From positions 186,001-250,000 of the forward strand of contig NZ_SGNY01000003.1 in the NCBI RefSeq assembly GCF_007002745.1: a DNA stretch of 64,000 nt, written 5' to 3'. Shown one piece after another: positions 44,940-54,954 of the stretch (position 1 is the stretch's first letter; each line of letters begins with the position of its first letter). Below the pieces are notes generated by a model. That model made no database searches, was not told the origin of the DNA, and saw only the letters and a program-made list of their open reading frames with translations. Both the position numbers and the translations under genes were made by a program. The stretch comes from Martinezella rhizogenes (GTDB lineage: Bacteria > Pseudomonadota > Alphaproteobacteria > Rhizobiales > Rhizobiaceae).

Positions 44940-45647
44940 TTAGTGATTGGCCGGAAAGCTGGCGCGCAGCATGTCATCAAGAATGGCGCGGGCTGCCGCC
45001 TTCGGGTCTTCCGCCCTGACGATCGGACGGGCGACGACCAGATGGCTGGAGCCGGCCTTGATGGCGTCGTAAGGCGTCATCACCCGCTTTTGATCGCCGA
45101 GATCCGCACCGGCCGGGCGAATGCCGGGGGTGACGACGGCAAGGTCCGGACCGAGAATTTCGCGCACCGCCGTCGATTCCTCGGCCGAACAGACGATGCC
45201 GCCCATACCAGCCTCGCGTGCCTGTTGCGCCCGGCGCAGCACCAGCGAACGGGCATCCGAGGCGTAACCGGCTTCCGCCAGATCGCTGTCGTCCATCGAG
45301 GTCAGCACGGTGACGCCGAGCAGGCAGAGGCCGGAGCCTTCGGCCGCCTTGACCGCGGCGCGCATGGCTTTCGGATAGGCGTGCAGGGTCAGCATCGACA
45401 TGCCCATGCGGGCGATGTTTTCGACACCGGAGGCAACGGTATTGTCGATATCGAGCAGCTTCATGTCGAGAAAGACCTTCTTGCCGCTCTGAACAAGGTC
45501 ACGCGCAAATTCGAGACCGCCTGCGAATACCAGCTGATAACCGATTTTGTAGAACAGAACCTCGTCGCCGATCTTCGACACGATGTCTTCGGCCTGCTGC
45601 ACAGTCGGAACATCCAGCCCGACGATGAGTTTTTCGCGCGCGGTCAT
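44940..45647 (-). CDS. pyrF: Orotidine 5'-phosphate decarboxylase
   Basis: 235 aa from the ATG at 45647 (AGGGA 8 bases upstream); a longer frame upstream overlaps the neighbour. The Lys-Asp catalytic array is seen in [13 protein letters not shown], with the VGLDVPT start and GIRPAG phosphate-binding loop. It makes UMP in the cytoplasm. It starts 4 bases after the histidine-phosphatase-like gene and precedes the DUF1330 gene by 17 bases. Confidence 0.97.
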   Translation of the reverse strand: MTAREKLIVGLDVPTVQQAEDIVSKIGDEVLFYKIGYQLVFAGGLEFARDLVQSGKKVFLDMKLLDIDNTVASGVENIARMGMSMLTLHAYPKAMRAAVKAAEGSGLCLLGVTVLTSMDDSDLAEAGYASDARSLVLRRAQQAREAGMGGIVCSAEESTAVREILGPDLAVVTPGIRPAGADLGDQKRVMTPYDAIKAGSSHLVVARPIVRAEDPKAAARAILDDMLRASFPANH

Positions 45648-45651
45648 TGTC

Positions 45652-46248
45652 TTATCCCTGCCATGTTTCCATTGCCGTCCAGTCGCATGTGGGCGACGCG
45701 GCTGCAAGTGAAAACTCGGCGATGGAAAAGCGGAAAAGATTGCCGCCGCCCGGTGGCTGGTCCTTGGCGCGGCTGATGCCGCGGCCTTCAATATGGCATT
45801 TCAACAGCGTACCCACGCCGCCATGGCCGACAAAGGCGATGGGCTGCTGTGGTTCGTGCCTGTCGAGAACAGCTTTGACGGCGCTGACGATCCGTGCCTG
45901 CGCGTCGATCGCCCTTTCCCAACCGTGAAAGCTCTCGTCAGGATGGGCGAAGAACCAGTCCGCCGCCTTTTCGAATTCCGGCGGCGGCAGGAAGCCGGTG
46001 GCGGACCGGTCGTTTTCATGCATTGCTTCGATAATCTCTATCGTCGCACCGGAGGTTTCGGCGAGGATACGGGCGGTTTCGATCGCCTTGGTTTCGGCGC
46101 TGGAAACGATGCGACGCAATGACCGTGCCCAGGGGAGGTGGCTTGCCTCCCGCGCCCGCTCGGCACCCCTGTCCGAAAGCCCCCAATCGGGAACGGGAAC
46201 CATCGGGTCGATCTTGACCTGGGGATGGGTGATGTAAAGCGCGTGCAT
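45652..46248 (-). CDS. Histidine phosphatase superfamily protein with altered signature
   Basis: 198 aa from the ATG at 46248 (GAGGATC upstream). The fold is the phosphoglycerate-mutase/SixA type, but the RHG nucleophile motif is THP ([10 protein letters not shown]) and the second SxxxRAxxTA element is [11 protein letters not shown]. The acid/base region ([10 protein letters not shown]) and late histidine ([11 protein letters not shown]) are intact. The conserved His remains, so activity is possible but altered. It is the first gene of the pyrF run. Similar THP versions occur in rhizobia. Confidence 0.8.
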   Translation of the reverse strand: MHALYITHPQVKIDPMVPVPDWGLSDRGAERAREASHLPWARSLRRIVSSAETKAIETARILAETSGATIEIIEAMHENDRSATGFLPPPEFEKAADWFFAHPDESFHGWERAIDAQARIVSAVKAVLDRHEPQQPIAFVGHGGVGTLLKCHIEGRGISRAKDQPPGGGNLFRFSIAEFSLAAASPTCDWTAMETWQG

Positions 46249-46343
46249 GAAACCGATCCTCAAAGGCAATGGAAAGGGCAAACCAACACCCTAACCATCC
46301 GTCACGACCGGGAAATGACGGTCTTAGCCATTCTGCCGAATGG

Positions 46344-46937
46344 TCAGGCCCGCGTATAGGTCCACAATTGTGCCGGCGGAATATTGCGCACGATGAAATC
46401 GAAATGGCGGATGTGGTAAAGATGCGGTTGCGCGACGATCGGGGAAATCGGACCGTAGGATATCTGCACCACGGGGCGGCCATGCGGCACGCGCTTCAGC
46501 AATCCGTCAAGAAGCTTGATACGGGCGGCCATTGGGAAATTCAGCATCGGCACGGCAGAAATGACGCTGTCGAACATCTGGTCCTTGTGTTCACCGAGCG
46601 TCGCATCGAGATCGAAAGCGTCGCCATTGACGAAATTGACGCCGGGGTAGCTCCGGAGCAGCTGATTGTAGAAATCGGTTGAATATTCGATGGCCGTCAG
46701 GCTTTCCGGCTTGATGCCGCGCGCCAGAATGGCCTTGGTGATGACACCCGTGCCCGGGCCGAGTTCGAGAACCGGCAGGCCGGAATGGGGATTGATGACA
46801 CTCGCCATTTTCTTCGCCGTGATCGACGATGTCGGGACAATGGCGCCGACTTTTTTCGGCTGGCTGACCATGCCCTTGAAAAAGCGGATTTCTTCCTCAA
46901 ATTTCTGCTCAAGGCGTTGCTTCAGGTTAAGTGCCAT
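46344..46937 (-). CDS. pmtA: Phospholipid N-methyltransferase (phosphatidylethanolamine to phosphatidylcholine)
   Basis: 197 aa from the ATG at 46937 (GAGGGG 6 bases upstream). Agrobacterium-type PmtA: N-terminal amphipathic membrane-binding segment (ALNLKQRLEQKFEEEIRFFKGMVS), then a class I methyltransferase fold with LELGPGTGVITKAILARG (motif I) and the RIPPAQLW-like C-terminus (NIPPAQLWTYTRA). It performs the three SAM-dependent methylations of PE to PC, a membrane lipid important for Agrobacterium virulence. This gene supports the Agrobacterium assignment. Confidence 0.95.
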   Translation of the reverse strand: MALNLKQRLEQKFEEEIRFFKGMVSQPKKVGAIVPTSSITAKKMASVINPHSGLPVLELGPGTGVITKAILARGIKPESLTAIEYSTDFYNQLLRSYPGVNFVNGDAFDLDATLGEHKDQMFDSVISAVPMLNFPMAARIKLLDGLLKRVPHGRPVVQISYGPISPIVAQPHLYHIRHFDFIVRNIPPAQLWTYTRA

Positions 46938-47072
46938 AATTCCCCTCGGATACATTTTTGGTCATTGTCAAAAAACGGTTACGCACTGTTGATCTCATTT
47001 GGCGCAAAAACAAGGCAAAATGTCGTAACTGGAAAAATTCGCTTATTGCTTGAAACGCGCAGCATCCGAATC

Positions 47073-47107
47073 AAAAAACGCCGGTGAAGCGATCCACCGG
47101 CGTTTTT
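47073..47107 (-). terminator. Bidirectional terminator after dnaN
   Basis: CGCCGGTG (47079-47086) pairs with CACCGGCG (47095-47102), flanked by an A-run and TTTTT, so it can terminate on either strand; the nearest gene is dnaN on the minus strand. Confidence 0.8.
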
Positions 47108-47133
47108 GATTGAATTGGCAAAAAAACAGCCGT

Positions 47134-48252
47134 TTAAACGCGCATCGGCATCAGAACATAGAGTGCATCATCGCCGGCGGTGTCGCGAACGAGCGTCGGC
47201 GATCCGGCATCCGCCAGCAGAAAAATCGCATCCTCGCCCGAAAGCTGCGACGTGATGTCGAGGAGATATTTGGCATTGAAGCCGATTTCCATCGAATCAT
47301 TGTCGTAACCAACGGCCAGTTCTTCGGTAGCACTTCCCGAGTCGGGATTGTTGACGGTCAGCGTCAACTGGCCGTCAGTTAGCGCCAGCTTCACGGCGCG
47401 GCCGCGCTCGGACGAAATTGTCGAGACACGATCCACAGCCCGCGCGAAGGTCTGGCAATCGACGCGCATTTCCTTGTCGTTGCCGGTCGGGATGACGCGC
47501 TGATAATCCGGGAAGGTGCCGTCGATGAGCTTCGAGGTCAAAACCACCGAACCGATGGTCAGGCGGATTTTGGCGTCCGAGACTTCGGCGGTGACTTCCA
47601 GTTCCGGATTGTCCATCAGCTTCTGCAGTTCGCCGACGGTCTTGCGCGGAATGATGATGCCCGGCATGCCTTCGGAACCGGAAGGGGCATCCACATCGGC
47701 GCGCGCCAGACGGTGACCGTCCGTCGCGACAGCGCGCAGCTTCAGGTCGCCGCCGCTTTCGATGGTGTGGAAGAAGATGCCGTTCAGGTAATAACGTGTC
47801 TCTTCGGTCGAAATCGCAAATTGCGTGCGGTCGATCAGCATCTTCAGATCGGTCGCCTTAAGCTTGAAAGTATGGCTGAAGGTGCCAGCTGTCAGGTCAG
47901 GGAAATCGGTTTCCGGCAGGCATTGCAGCGAAAATTTCGAACGGCCGGAGGCAACCGTCATGGTGGAGCCATCAGGGTTGGTGGCCAGAAGCACCTCGGA
48001 ACCGTCAGGCAGCTTGCGCACGATTTCATAAAGCAGGTGCGCCGGCACGGTGGTGGCGCCCGCCTGTTCCACCATGGCCGGTGTTGCTTCGGTGATTTCG
48101 AGGTCGAGGTCGGTCGCCTTCATGTCCAGATTGGCGCCGGATGCGCGAAGCAGGACGTTGGACAGGATCGGGATCGTGTTACGACGCTCGACAACCCTGT
48201 GCACGTGGTTCAGCGATTTAAGAAGGTTCGACCGCTCAAGAGTAATACGCAT
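47134..48252 (-). CDS. dnaN: DNA polymerase III subunit beta (sliding clamp)
   Basis: 372 aa from the ATG at 48252 (MRITLERSNLLKSLNHV), the usual length. Three clamp domains with the typical NTIPILSNVL, FSLQCLPETDFPDL and ALYVLMPMRV C-terminus. It tethers the replicase to DNA. Here it is not beside dnaA or recF but next to rsmI (divergent), as usual in Rhizobiales. Confidence 0.98.
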   Translation of the reverse strand: MRITLERSNLLKSLNHVHRVVERRNTIPILSNVLLRASGANLDMKATDLDLEITEATPAMVEQAGATTVPAHLLYEIVRKLPDGSEVLLATNPDGSTMTVASGRSKFSLQCLPETDFPDLTAGTFSHTFKLKATDLKMLIDRTQFAISTEETRYYLNGIFFHTIESGGDLKLRAVATDGHRLARADVDAPSGSEGMPGIIIPRKTVGELQKLMDNPELEVTAEVSDAKIRLTIGSVVLTSKLIDGTFPDYQRVIPTGNDKEMRVDCQTFARAVDRVSTISSERGRAVKLALTDGQLTLTVNNPDSGSATEELAVGYDNDSMEIGFNAKYLLDITSQLSGEDAIFLLADAGSPTLVRDTAGDDALYVLMPMRV

Positions 48253-48519
48253 GGACGCTACCGCTTTCAACCGTTGCGAACCGGCCACCGCCGGATCGGC
48301 AAGAAGAGTCTTGACCGGCAAAAAAGCCGGATAATGTGGACGGGCAAAATGGCAGAGTTATTGCAGAAAATGCAAGAGCCGAGTGCGTCTGCCTCGGCTC
48401 ATTTTGCTGCTATACAGCATGATCCACAGGATGGAGCCGTCCATGGACCTTGTTCGCCGGTTTTCTATTGCCCATAAAGGAGGAAAACCGGAGCGACCGG
48501 CCGGCAATAATCGGCCAGA

Positions 48520-49461
48520 ATGATTGGAAGCCGTGTGACGGAAGAACTATCGAACAGCGATGCCAGGCAGGCAACAAGGGAATTCAGGATCGGGACGGCC
48601 ACCATTCCGGCACGACCGCTGGAGCCGGCGCTTTATCTCGTGGCCACCCCCATCGGCAATCTCGGCGATATTACCATCCGCGCGCTGGAGACACTGGCTT
48701 CGGCGGATGTTCTCGCCTGCGAGGATACCCGCGTCACCCGTATCCTGCTGGAACGCTACGGCATTCGCACGCGCCCGCTCGCCTACCACGAGCACAATGC
48801 GAACGAAGCGGGGCCGAAGCTCATCGCCGCCCTGGAAGCCGGAAAATCCGTGGCACTGGTATCGGATGCCGGAACGCCGCTCGTTTCCGATCCCGGTTAT
48901 CGTCTTGGTCAGTTGGCACTGGAAGCGGGCCATCGCGTCGTGCCGGTGCCGGGCGCATCTGCGCCGCTCGCCGCCCTTGTCGGATCGGGCATGCCGAGTG
49001 ATGCCTTTCTGTTTGCGGGTTTCCTGCCGGTGAAGGATCGCGGCAAGCGCGATCGGTTTGCCGAACTTGCGAAAATCCCCGCCACTTTGATCTTTTTTGA
49101 ATCGCCGCGCCGCATCGGCACCACCGTCAAGGTGGCGTCGGAAGTGCTTGGCCGCGACCGGCGCGCCGTGGTGTGTCGCGAGTTGACCAAGACTTTCGAG
49201 GAATTCCGGCGCGGCACGCTCAGCGAGCTTGCCGATTATTATGACGAGGATCGCGTGGTGAAGGGCGAGATCGTACTTCTGATCGAGCCGCCCTCCTATG
49301 ACGAAATTCCCGATATCGAGGATGTCGAAAAGCTCCTTAAGGATCTGGTCGCGACCATGCCTGCCGCCAAGGCCGCGGGCGAGGCATCGAAACTGACCGG
49401 CCTGCCACGCAAGGAGCTTTATCAACGGCTGCTGGACATGAAGGACAGGGATGGCGGCTGA
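48520..49461 (+). CDS. rsmI: 16S rRNA 2'-O-ribose C1402 methyltransferase
   Basis: 313 aa of the RsmI (YraL) family: [70 protein letters not shown] and [21 protein letters not shown]. It methylates 16S C1402 with RsmH. A GTG at 48535 is an alternative start. The stop overlaps yraN by 11 bases. Confidence 0.96.
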   Translation: MIGSRVTEELSNSDARQATREFRIGTATIPARPLEPALYLVATPIGNLGDITIRALETLASADVLACEDTRVTRILLERYGIRTRPLAYHEHNANEAGPKLIAALEAGKSVALVSDAGTPLVSDPGYRLGQLALEAGHRVVPVPGASAPLAALVGSGMPSDAFLFAGFLPVKDRGKRDRFAELAKIPATLIFFESPRRIGTTVKVASEVLGRDRRAVVCRELTKTFEEFRRGTLSELADYYDEDRVVKGEIVLLIEPPSYDEIPDIEDVEKLLKDLVATMPAAKAAGEASKLTGLPRKELYQRLLDMKDRDGG

Positions 49462-49819
49462 CGCGCAAAGGAACAGAAGACGCAAGGCCGAGCGGCGCGG
49501 TCGCACGGCGGAATATTGGGCCGCACTCTATCTGCTGGCGAAGGGATATCGCATCCTCGCCATTCGTTATCGTACCCGGTTGGGGGAAATCGACCTCATC
49601 GCCCGCAAGCGGGATGTCGTTGCTATCATCGAGGTCAAGGCGCGATCTTCCGGGCTGGGGGCTATCGATGCGGTCGGCTTCCATTCGCAGCAGCGCATCC
49701 GGGCCGCCGCCGATCTCTGGCTCTCCCGTCGCGGGGATGCTGCCCGGTTTTCGCTGCGCTTCGATATCGTCGCCATTCTGCCGCGACGCCTGCCGCAGCA
49801 TTTCATTGACGCATTTTGA
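49451..49819 (+). CDS. yraN: YraN/UPF0102 family putative nuclease-fold protein
   Basis: 122 aa with the restriction-endonuclease-like core [22 protein letters not shown] (E..D..ExK) preceded by [26 protein letters not shown]. YraN proteins are RecB-like folds of unknown function that travel with rsmI. Overlaps rsmI, indicating coupling. Confidence 0.92.
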   Translation: MAADAQRNRRRKAERRGRTAEYWAALYLLAKGYRILAIRYRTRLGEIDLIARKRDVVAIIEVKARSSGLGAIDAVGFHSQQRIRAAADLWLSRRGDAARFSLRFDIVAILPRRLPQHFIDAF

Positions 49820-49835
49820 GGGGGGAGGGAAGGCA

Positions 49836-50396
49836 ATGTCCACCGAGCGGGAAAAAATGGCCGCGGGCGAATGGTACAGCTGCATGGATGCCGAGCTGGA
49901 TGGGCTGCGCTGGCGCGCCCGCCGGGCCGTTCACCAGCACAATACCGCGCTGCCGGATGAGCGCGGAGCCATGGCACCGCTGCTGCACGCCCTCTTCGCC
50001 TCTGTCGCGGAAGGCGCATTTATCGAAGCCCCGTTTCATTGCGCTTATGGCTTCAACATCACGCTGGGCAGGAATGTCTATCTTAACGCCAGCTGCGTCA
50101 TTCTCGATTCCGCCAGGGTGGTGATCGGCGATGGGGCAATGCTCGGCCCCGCCGTGCAGATCTATTGTGCTGAACACCATCTGGACCCGGTTCCGCGCGC
50201 GCAAGGCGTTGAAATCGCAAAACCGGTGACAATCGGCCGTGATGTCTGGATCGGCGGCGGCGCAATCCTGTTGGCCGGCGTAACCATTGGTGATGGGGCG
50301 ATTGTCGGTGCTGGTTCGGTGGTGACGCGGGGTGTGCCGCCCGGCGCGACGGTGGTGGGAAATCCGGCCCGGCCGATAAAGCGCAAGGACGCCTGA
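49836..50396 (+). CDS. Maltose/galactoside O-acetyltransferase-like hexapeptide protein
   Basis: 186 aa with GGGGGAGGGA 7 bases before the ATG. A short N-terminal Maa-type domain ([25 protein letters not shown]) precedes a left-handed beta-helix with hexapeptide repeats ([37 protein letters not shown] ... [54 protein letters not shown]). It is a trimeric acetyl-CoA sugar acetyltransferase; the sugar is unknown. Follows yraN by 16 bases. Confidence 0.93.
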   Translation: MSTEREKMAAGEWYSCMDAELDGLRWRARRAVHQHNTALPDERGAMAPLLHALFASVAEGAFIEAPFHCAYGFNITLGRNVYLNASCVILDSARVVIGDGAMLGPAVQIYCAEHHLDPVPRAQGVEIAKPVTIGRDVWIGGGAILLAGVTIGDGAIVGAGSVVTRGVPPGATVVGNPARPIKRKDA

Positions 50397-50435
50397 GACA
50401 TCCATTTTTGAAAGAACGGAGTTCATTAACAGGCG

Positions 50436-50464
50436 CCGTAACAAATCTGACATGAAACTGTTAA
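50436..50464 (+). promoter_or_regulatory. Pho box upstream of ugpB
   Basis: Three 7-base units at 11-base spacing: CCGTAAC (50436-50442), CTGACAT (50447-50453) and CTGTTAA (50458-50464). This matches tandem PhoB-binding repeats (rhizobial CTGTCAT-like). It lies 64 bases before ugpB and explains phosphate-starvation control of the ugp operon. Confidence 0.65.
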
Positions 50465-50528
50465 AGAGGCGTCATGGAACCCCTCTATTCGCATCCTCAT
50501 CCCAATAAATGGTGGAGAGGATTTAGTA

Positions 50529-51827
50529 ATGTTGAAGAAGATTTCCATGGCCGCAGTGGCGGTCAGCATTTCGGCAACGTCTTCCATGGCTGCGACCAAC
50601 ATCACCTGGTGGCACGGTATGGGCGGCCGTAACGGCGAAGTCATCAACGAAGTTTCCCAGAAGTTCAACGAAGCCCAGAAGGAATGCGCTCTGACGCCGG
50701 TTTCCAAGGGTTCTTACGAAGAAGCCCTGGCCAGCGGCATCGCCGCCTTCCGTTCCGGCGAACAGCCGAACATCCTCCAGGTTTTCGATGCCGGCGCTGC
50801 CACCATCATCAACGCCAAGGGCGCGGTCATTCCTGCGGAAGACCTCATCAACAAGGCCGGTTACAAGTTCGACCGCGAAGCCTTCATCAACGGCGTGCGT
50901 TATTTCTACGCTGCAGCTGACGGCAAGTTCGTCGGCATGCCGTTCAACTCCTCCGCTCCGATCATGTATGTCAACGACGAAGCCCTGAAGAAGGCCGGCG
51001 TCGAAGCACCGAAGACCTGGGAAGAGTTTGAACAGGTTGCGCCGAAGCTGAAAGAAGCCGGTTATATCCCGCTCGTTCAGTCGCAGCTGACCTGGCAGTT
51101 CACGGAGAACTTCTTCTCCCGCAACAACATCCAGTTCGCCACCAACAATAACGGCTACGACAGCGTCACCGATACCAAGCTGAAGCTTACCGATCCGAAC
51201 CTCGTCATGATGTTCGACAAGCTGAAGGACTGGAAGGACAAGGGCCTGTTCGCTTACTACGGCGCCGGCTGGAACGACAACCAGAAGCCGTTTGAAGAAG
51301 GCAAGGTTGCTTTCTGGATCGGTTCTTCCGGTTCGTTCGGTGGCCTGCAGAAGACGGCAACCATGCCGTTCTCGGCAACCTTCCTTCCCTACTGGGGCTC
51401 CATCAAGGGCGCTGGCACCAACTCCTTCATCGGCGGCGCTGCCCTCTTCGCAATGTCCGGCAAGTCCGAAGCCGAAAACAAGTGCGTGGCTGACTTCTTC
51501 CAGTTCCTGACCTCGCCGGAAATCCAGGTCTTCTACCACAAGGCCACCGGTTACGTCGCCATCACCAAGGCCGCTTACGAAAAGGCCAAGGCTGAAGGCT
51601 TCTACAAGGAAAAGCCGGTCGCCGAAGTCGGCATCCAGCAGCTGTCGCTGCCGGGCGGCGAATGGTCCAAGGGTTATCGCCTCGGCTTCTACCCGCAGAT
51701 CCGCGCCGTCATGGAACGCGAATATAACCGCATCTTCTCCGGCGAAGTCACGCCGAAGGACGCCTTCGACATCATCGAGAAGGAAGGCAACGACCTTCTG
51801 GCCCGTTTCGCCAAGACGGCCGGCTGA
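50529..51827 (+). CDS. ugpB: sn-Glycerol-3-phosphate ABC transporter substrate-binding protein
   Basis: 432 aa with an N-terminal signal peptide (about residues 1-22) and the UgpB-type binding-protein fold: ITWWHGMGGRNGEVINEVSQKFNEAQ, FNSSAPIMYVNDEALKKAG, GAGTNSFIGGAALFAMSGKS. It captures glycerol-3-phosphate or glycerophosphodiesters in the periplasm. AGAGG precedes the ATG. A Pho box lies upstream, and ugpA-E-C follow. Confidence 0.95.
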   Translation: MLKKISMAAVAVSISATSSMAATNITWWHGMGGRNGEVINEVSQKFNEAQKECALTPVSKGSYEEALASGIAAFRSGEQPNILQVFDAGAATIINAKGAVIPAEDLINKAGYKFDREAFINGVRYFYAAADGKFVGMPFNSSAPIMYVNDEALKKAGVEAPKTWEEFEQVAPKLKEAGYIPLVQSQLTWQFTENFFSRNNIQFATNNNGYDSVTDTKLKLTDPNLVMMFDKLKDWKDKGLFAYYGAGWNDNQKPFEEGKVAFWIGSSGSFGGLQKTATMPFSATFLPYWGSIKGAGTNSFIGGAALFAMSGKSEAENKCVADFFQFLTSPEIQVFYHKATGYVAITKAAYEKAKAEGFYKEKPVAEVGIQQLSLPGGEWSKGYRLGFYPQIRAVMEREYNRIFSGEVTPKDAFDIIEKEGNDLLARFAKTAG

Positions 51828-51857
51828 TCGATCTTTTCGAAACCAATGATCGTTGTC

Positions 51858-51886
51858 GAGCCTCCTTTCCGACGGAAGGGAGGCTC
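51858..51886 (+). other. Intercistronic hairpin between ugpB and ugpA
   Basis: A 13-pair stem (51858-51870 with 51874-51886, one G-U) around GAC, with no T-run. Such hairpins after ABC binding-protein genes typically stabilise the binding-protein transcript over the permease genes. Confidence 0.7.
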
Positions 51887-51910
51887 GCTTCTGGATAAGG
51901 AGGCGCAAGC

Positions 51911-52879
51911 GTGGCCTATACATCGTCTCAACCGCGCCGGTTTTTATCCGGCTGGTCCGCAAAGGCTGGAAAACCCGCCAAGCCCGCTGAAGCCGGCATG
52001 AAGCGCGTACAGTTCTCCTCGTCCTTCGTACCCTATCTGTTTCTGGCGCCGCAGCTCGCGGTGATTTTCATCTTTTTCTACTGGCCGTCCGCTCAGGCCA
52101 TTCAGTCCTCGTTTTATCTCGAAGACCCTTTCGGGTTCGGGGCGTCATTCGTGGGCTTCGCCAATTATTCGGACGCGATATTCAATCCGGAATATCTCAA
52201 CATTGCCAAGTTCACGGTCGTTTTCACTATCCTGGTGACCTTCTTTTCACTGGCGCTCGGCCTTTTGCTGGCCGTCAAGGCGGATGCGGTCATTCGCGGC
52301 AGTTCGACCTACAAGACATTGCTGATCTCCGTTTATGCCATCGCGCCGCCAGTCGCAGGCCTCATCGGCATGATGTTTTTCGACCAGCATATCGGCCCCT
52401 TCGTCAAGATGGCGGCGTTTTTCGGCTGGGACATGAAGGTCGGCCTCAATTATTTCGACACGGCCTTTGCCATGGTCGTCGTCGCCGTGTGGAAGCAGAT
52501 CCCTTATAATTTCATCTTCTTCCTGTCTGGCCTGCAAGGCGTGTCCGTCGCTGTGCGTGAGGCAGCTGCCATTGATTGCCGCTCTGGCTTTCGCCGCTTC
52601 TGGACGGTCATCATGCCGCTTCTGGCGCCCACCGCCTTCTTCCTGCTGATCATCAACATCACCTATTCCCTGTTCGACACGTTCGGCGTCATCGACGTAA
52701 TGGTGAAGGACAAGGCGGCCAATAACCCGATCACGCTGGTCTACAAGGTGTTTCTCGACGGTTTCCGCGGCAATGACATCGGCGGTTCTTCTGCCCAGTC
52801 CGTCATTCTGATGCTGGTCGTCTTCGTCCTCACCATCATCCAGTTCCGCTTCATCGAGAAGCGCATCCATTACAATTGA
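51911..52879 (+). CDS. ugpA: sn-Glycerol-3-phosphate ABC transporter permease UgpA
   Basis: 322 aa from a GTG at 51911 with a strong AAGGAGG (51897-51903) 7 bases upstream; the internal ATG at 51998 has no Shine-Dalgarno. The first about 30 residues form a soluble tail, then six transmembrane helices with the EAA loop EAAAIDCRSGFRRFWTVIMPLL. It pairs with UgpE and UgpC. Confidence 0.94.
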   Translation: MAYTSSQPRRFLSGWSAKAGKPAKPAEAGMKRVQFSSSFVPYLFLAPQLAVIFIFFYWPSAQAIQSSFYLEDPFGFGASFVGFANYSDAIFNPEYLNIAKFTVVFTILVTFFSLALGLLLAVKADAVIRGSSTYKTLLISVYAIAPPVAGLIGMMFFDQHIGPFVKMAAFFGWDMKVGLNYFDTAFAMVVVAVWKQIPYNFIFFLSGLQGVSVAVREAAAIDCRSGFRRFWTVIMPLLAPTAFFLLIINITYSLFDTFGVIDVMVKDKAANNPITLVYKVFLDGFRGNDIGGSSAQSVILMLVVFVLTIIQFRFIEKRIHYN

Positions 52880-52890
52880 GGGAAAAGACG

Positions 52891-53733
52891 ATGTACAAGA
52901 CAAAACCCCTCGACCATCTGGTGCTGATAGCAGGCGCGCTGTTCCTGATATTGCCTGTTGTCGTGGCTTTCATGACCTCGACGCATACGGCGGCGGAAAT
53001 CCATCGCAGCGGCCTGGCGATCATTCCGGGCGACAATTTCGTCGAAACATATGAAAAGGTCCTGACGCAGAAGGGCGGCTTCACCGGGCAGATTACCGGC
53101 CTCAACATGGTGCTCAATTCGCTGATTCTCGGCATTGGTTTTGCCGTTGGCAAGATCGTGCTGTCGATGACGGCGGCCTATGCGATCGTTTATTTCCGCT
53201 TCCGCTTTGCCACACTCGCCTTCTGGATCATTTTTACGACGCTGCTCCTGCCGCTTGAGGTGCGCATCATGCCGTCCTACGAGGTGATGAGCAAACTTGG
53301 CCTCTTGAACTCCTATACCGGCCTGATCGTGCCGCTTCTGGCGTCTGCAACTGGCACCTTCTATTTCCGGCAGTTCTTCAAATCCATTCCGGAAGAATTG
53401 CTGGAGGCCGCCCGTATCGACGGGGCAGGGCCGTTCAAATTCTTCATCGATGTTATCATCCCGCTGTCGCGCACCATGATGGCGGCGATCTTCATCATCA
53501 TGTTCGTTTATGGCTGGAACCAGTATCTCTGGCCGATGCTGATGACGACGGATGAGAGTTTCTTCACCCTGATGCGTGGCATCAAGTCGATCCTGCAGGT
53601 CTGGGTTGGTTCGCAAATTCCCGATTACAACGAAGCTTTCGCGCTCGCCGTTCTGGCCATGCTGCCGCCGGTGCTGATCGTCATCGTATTCCAGCGCTGG
53701 TTCATCAAGGGCCTCACCGAGAGCGATAAATAA
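52891..53733 (+). CDS. ugpE: sn-Glycerol-3-phosphate ABC transporter permease UgpE
   Basis: 280 aa from the ATG at 52891 (GAGGGAAAAG upstream). Six transmembrane helices and the EAA loop [26 protein letters not shown] ([14 protein letters not shown]). Second permease subunit of the Ugp ABC importer, 11 bases downstream of ugpA and 10 bases before ugpC. Confidence 0.95.
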   Translation: MYKTKPLDHLVLIAGALFLILPVVVAFMTSTHTAAEIHRSGLAIIPGDNFVETYEKVLTQKGGFTGQITGLNMVLNSLILGIGFAVGKIVLSMTAAYAIVYFRFRFATLAFWIIFTTLLLPLEVRIMPSYEVMSKLGLLNSYTGLIVPLLASATGTFYFRQFFKSIPEELLEAARIDGAGPFKFFIDVIIPLSRTMMAAIFIIMFVYGWNQYLWPMLMTTDESFFTLMRGIKSILQVWVGSQIPDYNEAFALAVLAMLPPVLIVIVFQRWFIKGLTESDK

Positions 53734-53743
53734 GGAGACCGAA

Positions 53744-54844
53744 ATGGCCGCTATAGAAATCAGTCAGGTCTGCAAGGATTATCATGGCGGCGTGCGCGCC
53801 GTGCATCACGTCGATATCGACATCAGGGATGGTGAGTTCATCGTTCTCGTCGGCCCCTCCGGCTGCGGCAAGTCAACGCTCCTGCGCATGGTTGCCGGGC
53901 TCGAGGACATCTCCGAAGGCACGGTGAAGATCGGCGACCGGGTGGTCAACCAGGCTGATCCCGCCGACCGCGATATTGCCATGGTGTTCCAGAATTACGC
54001 GCTTTATCCGCATATGTCGGTGCGTCAGAACCTGGAATATGGGCTTAAGAACCGCAAGACGCCGAAGACGGAGATCGATGAACGTGTGGCCGAAGCCGCC
54101 CGTATGCTGCAGCTCGAACCCTATCTGGATCGCAAACCGCGCGCCCTTTCCGGCGGCCAGCGGCAGCGTGTCGCCATGGGCCGTGCCATCGTTCGCAAAC
54201 CGGCTGCCTTCCTGTTCGATGAGCCTCTGTCTAACCTCGATGCCAAGCTGCGCGTCTCGATGCGCGGTGAAATCAAGCGCCTGCAAAAACGCCTCGGCAC
54301 CACCTCCATCTATGTCACCCATGATCAGCTAGAGGCCATGACGCTGGCTGATCGTCTGGTAGTGCTGAATGGCGGCCGCATCGAACAGATCGGCGCGCCG
54401 CTTGATGTCTATCACACCCCCGCATCCACCTTCGTCGCCAGCTTCATCGGCTCTCCCGCCATGAACCTGCTGAATGCCGAACTGCATGGCGATAGCCTCG
54501 CCATCGGTCCGTCACTGTTTGCACTGAACGGTTTTGCCCCCGCTTCGGGGTCGGTGACGGTGGGCATGCGGGCGGAGGATTTCCGCATTGCCGCGGCGGG
54601 CGAGCAGGGCCTTGCGCTGCGCGTCGATTATATCGAGGAGCTGGGTTCGCAGCGCCTCGTGCATGGCATGATCGGCGATCAGAACCTGACAGTGGCTTTC
54701 CCGCCGGATGTCGAGGTTCCGGCTGCATTGTCGGTAACGATAGCGCCGGAAAAACTGCACTTCTTCTCCAACGAAACCGGCAAGCGCATCGCCGGTAAGG
54801 CGGAGCAGGTCCAGGTACAGTCCGCTCAGCTGGCAACGGCCTGA
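53744..54844 (+). CDS. ugpC: sn-Glycerol-3-phosphate ABC transporter ATP-binding protein
   Basis: 366 aa, an MsmX/UgpC-type ATPase: Walker [10 protein letters not shown] (37-45), Q-loop [14 protein letters not shown], signature [15 protein letters not shown], Walker [16 protein letters not shown], and a C-terminal TOBE/MOP regulatory domain. It energises the importer with UgpA/E and UgpB. A perfect hairpin follows at 54858. Confidence 0.96.
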   Translation: MAAIEISQVCKDYHGGVRAVHHVDIDIRDGEFIVLVGPSGCGKSTLLRMVAGLEDISEGTVKIGDRVVNQADPADRDIAMVFQNYALYPHMSVRQNLEYGLKNRKTPKTEIDERVAEAARMLQLEPYLDRKPRALSGGQRQRVAMGRAIVRKPAAFLFDEPLSNLDAKLRVSMRGEIKRLQKRLGTTSIYVTHDQLEAMTLADRLVVLNGGRIEQIGAPLDVYHTPASTFVASFIGSPAMNLLNAELHGDSLAIGPSLFALNGFAPASGSVTVGMRAEDFRIAAAGEQGLALRVDYIEELGSQRLVHGMIGDQNLTVAFPPDVEVPAALSVTIAPEKLHFFSNETGKRIAGKAEQVQVQSAQLATA

Positions 54845-54857
54845 TCACGTCGGAAGA

Positions 54858-54888
54858 AATCGGCGCGATGACTAAAATTGCGCCGATT
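54858..54888 (+). terminator. Hairpin after ugpC
   Basis: AATCGGCGC (54858-54866) pairs perfectly with GCGCCGATT (54880-54888) around a 13-base loop, followed by GTCAAAACC. Likely ends or stabilises the ugp transcript; no T-run. Confidence 0.55.
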
Positions 54889-54954
54889 GTCAAAACCGCT
54901 TTGTTACGATCCCGATGATAGAAGACCTCCAATATTTCACGGGGGTTTTCTCAT

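Noticed and set aside
51998-52879. Shorter ugpA starting at the internal ATG 51998
   Set aside because: The GTG at 51911 has a strong AAGGAGG at good spacing while the ATG has none.
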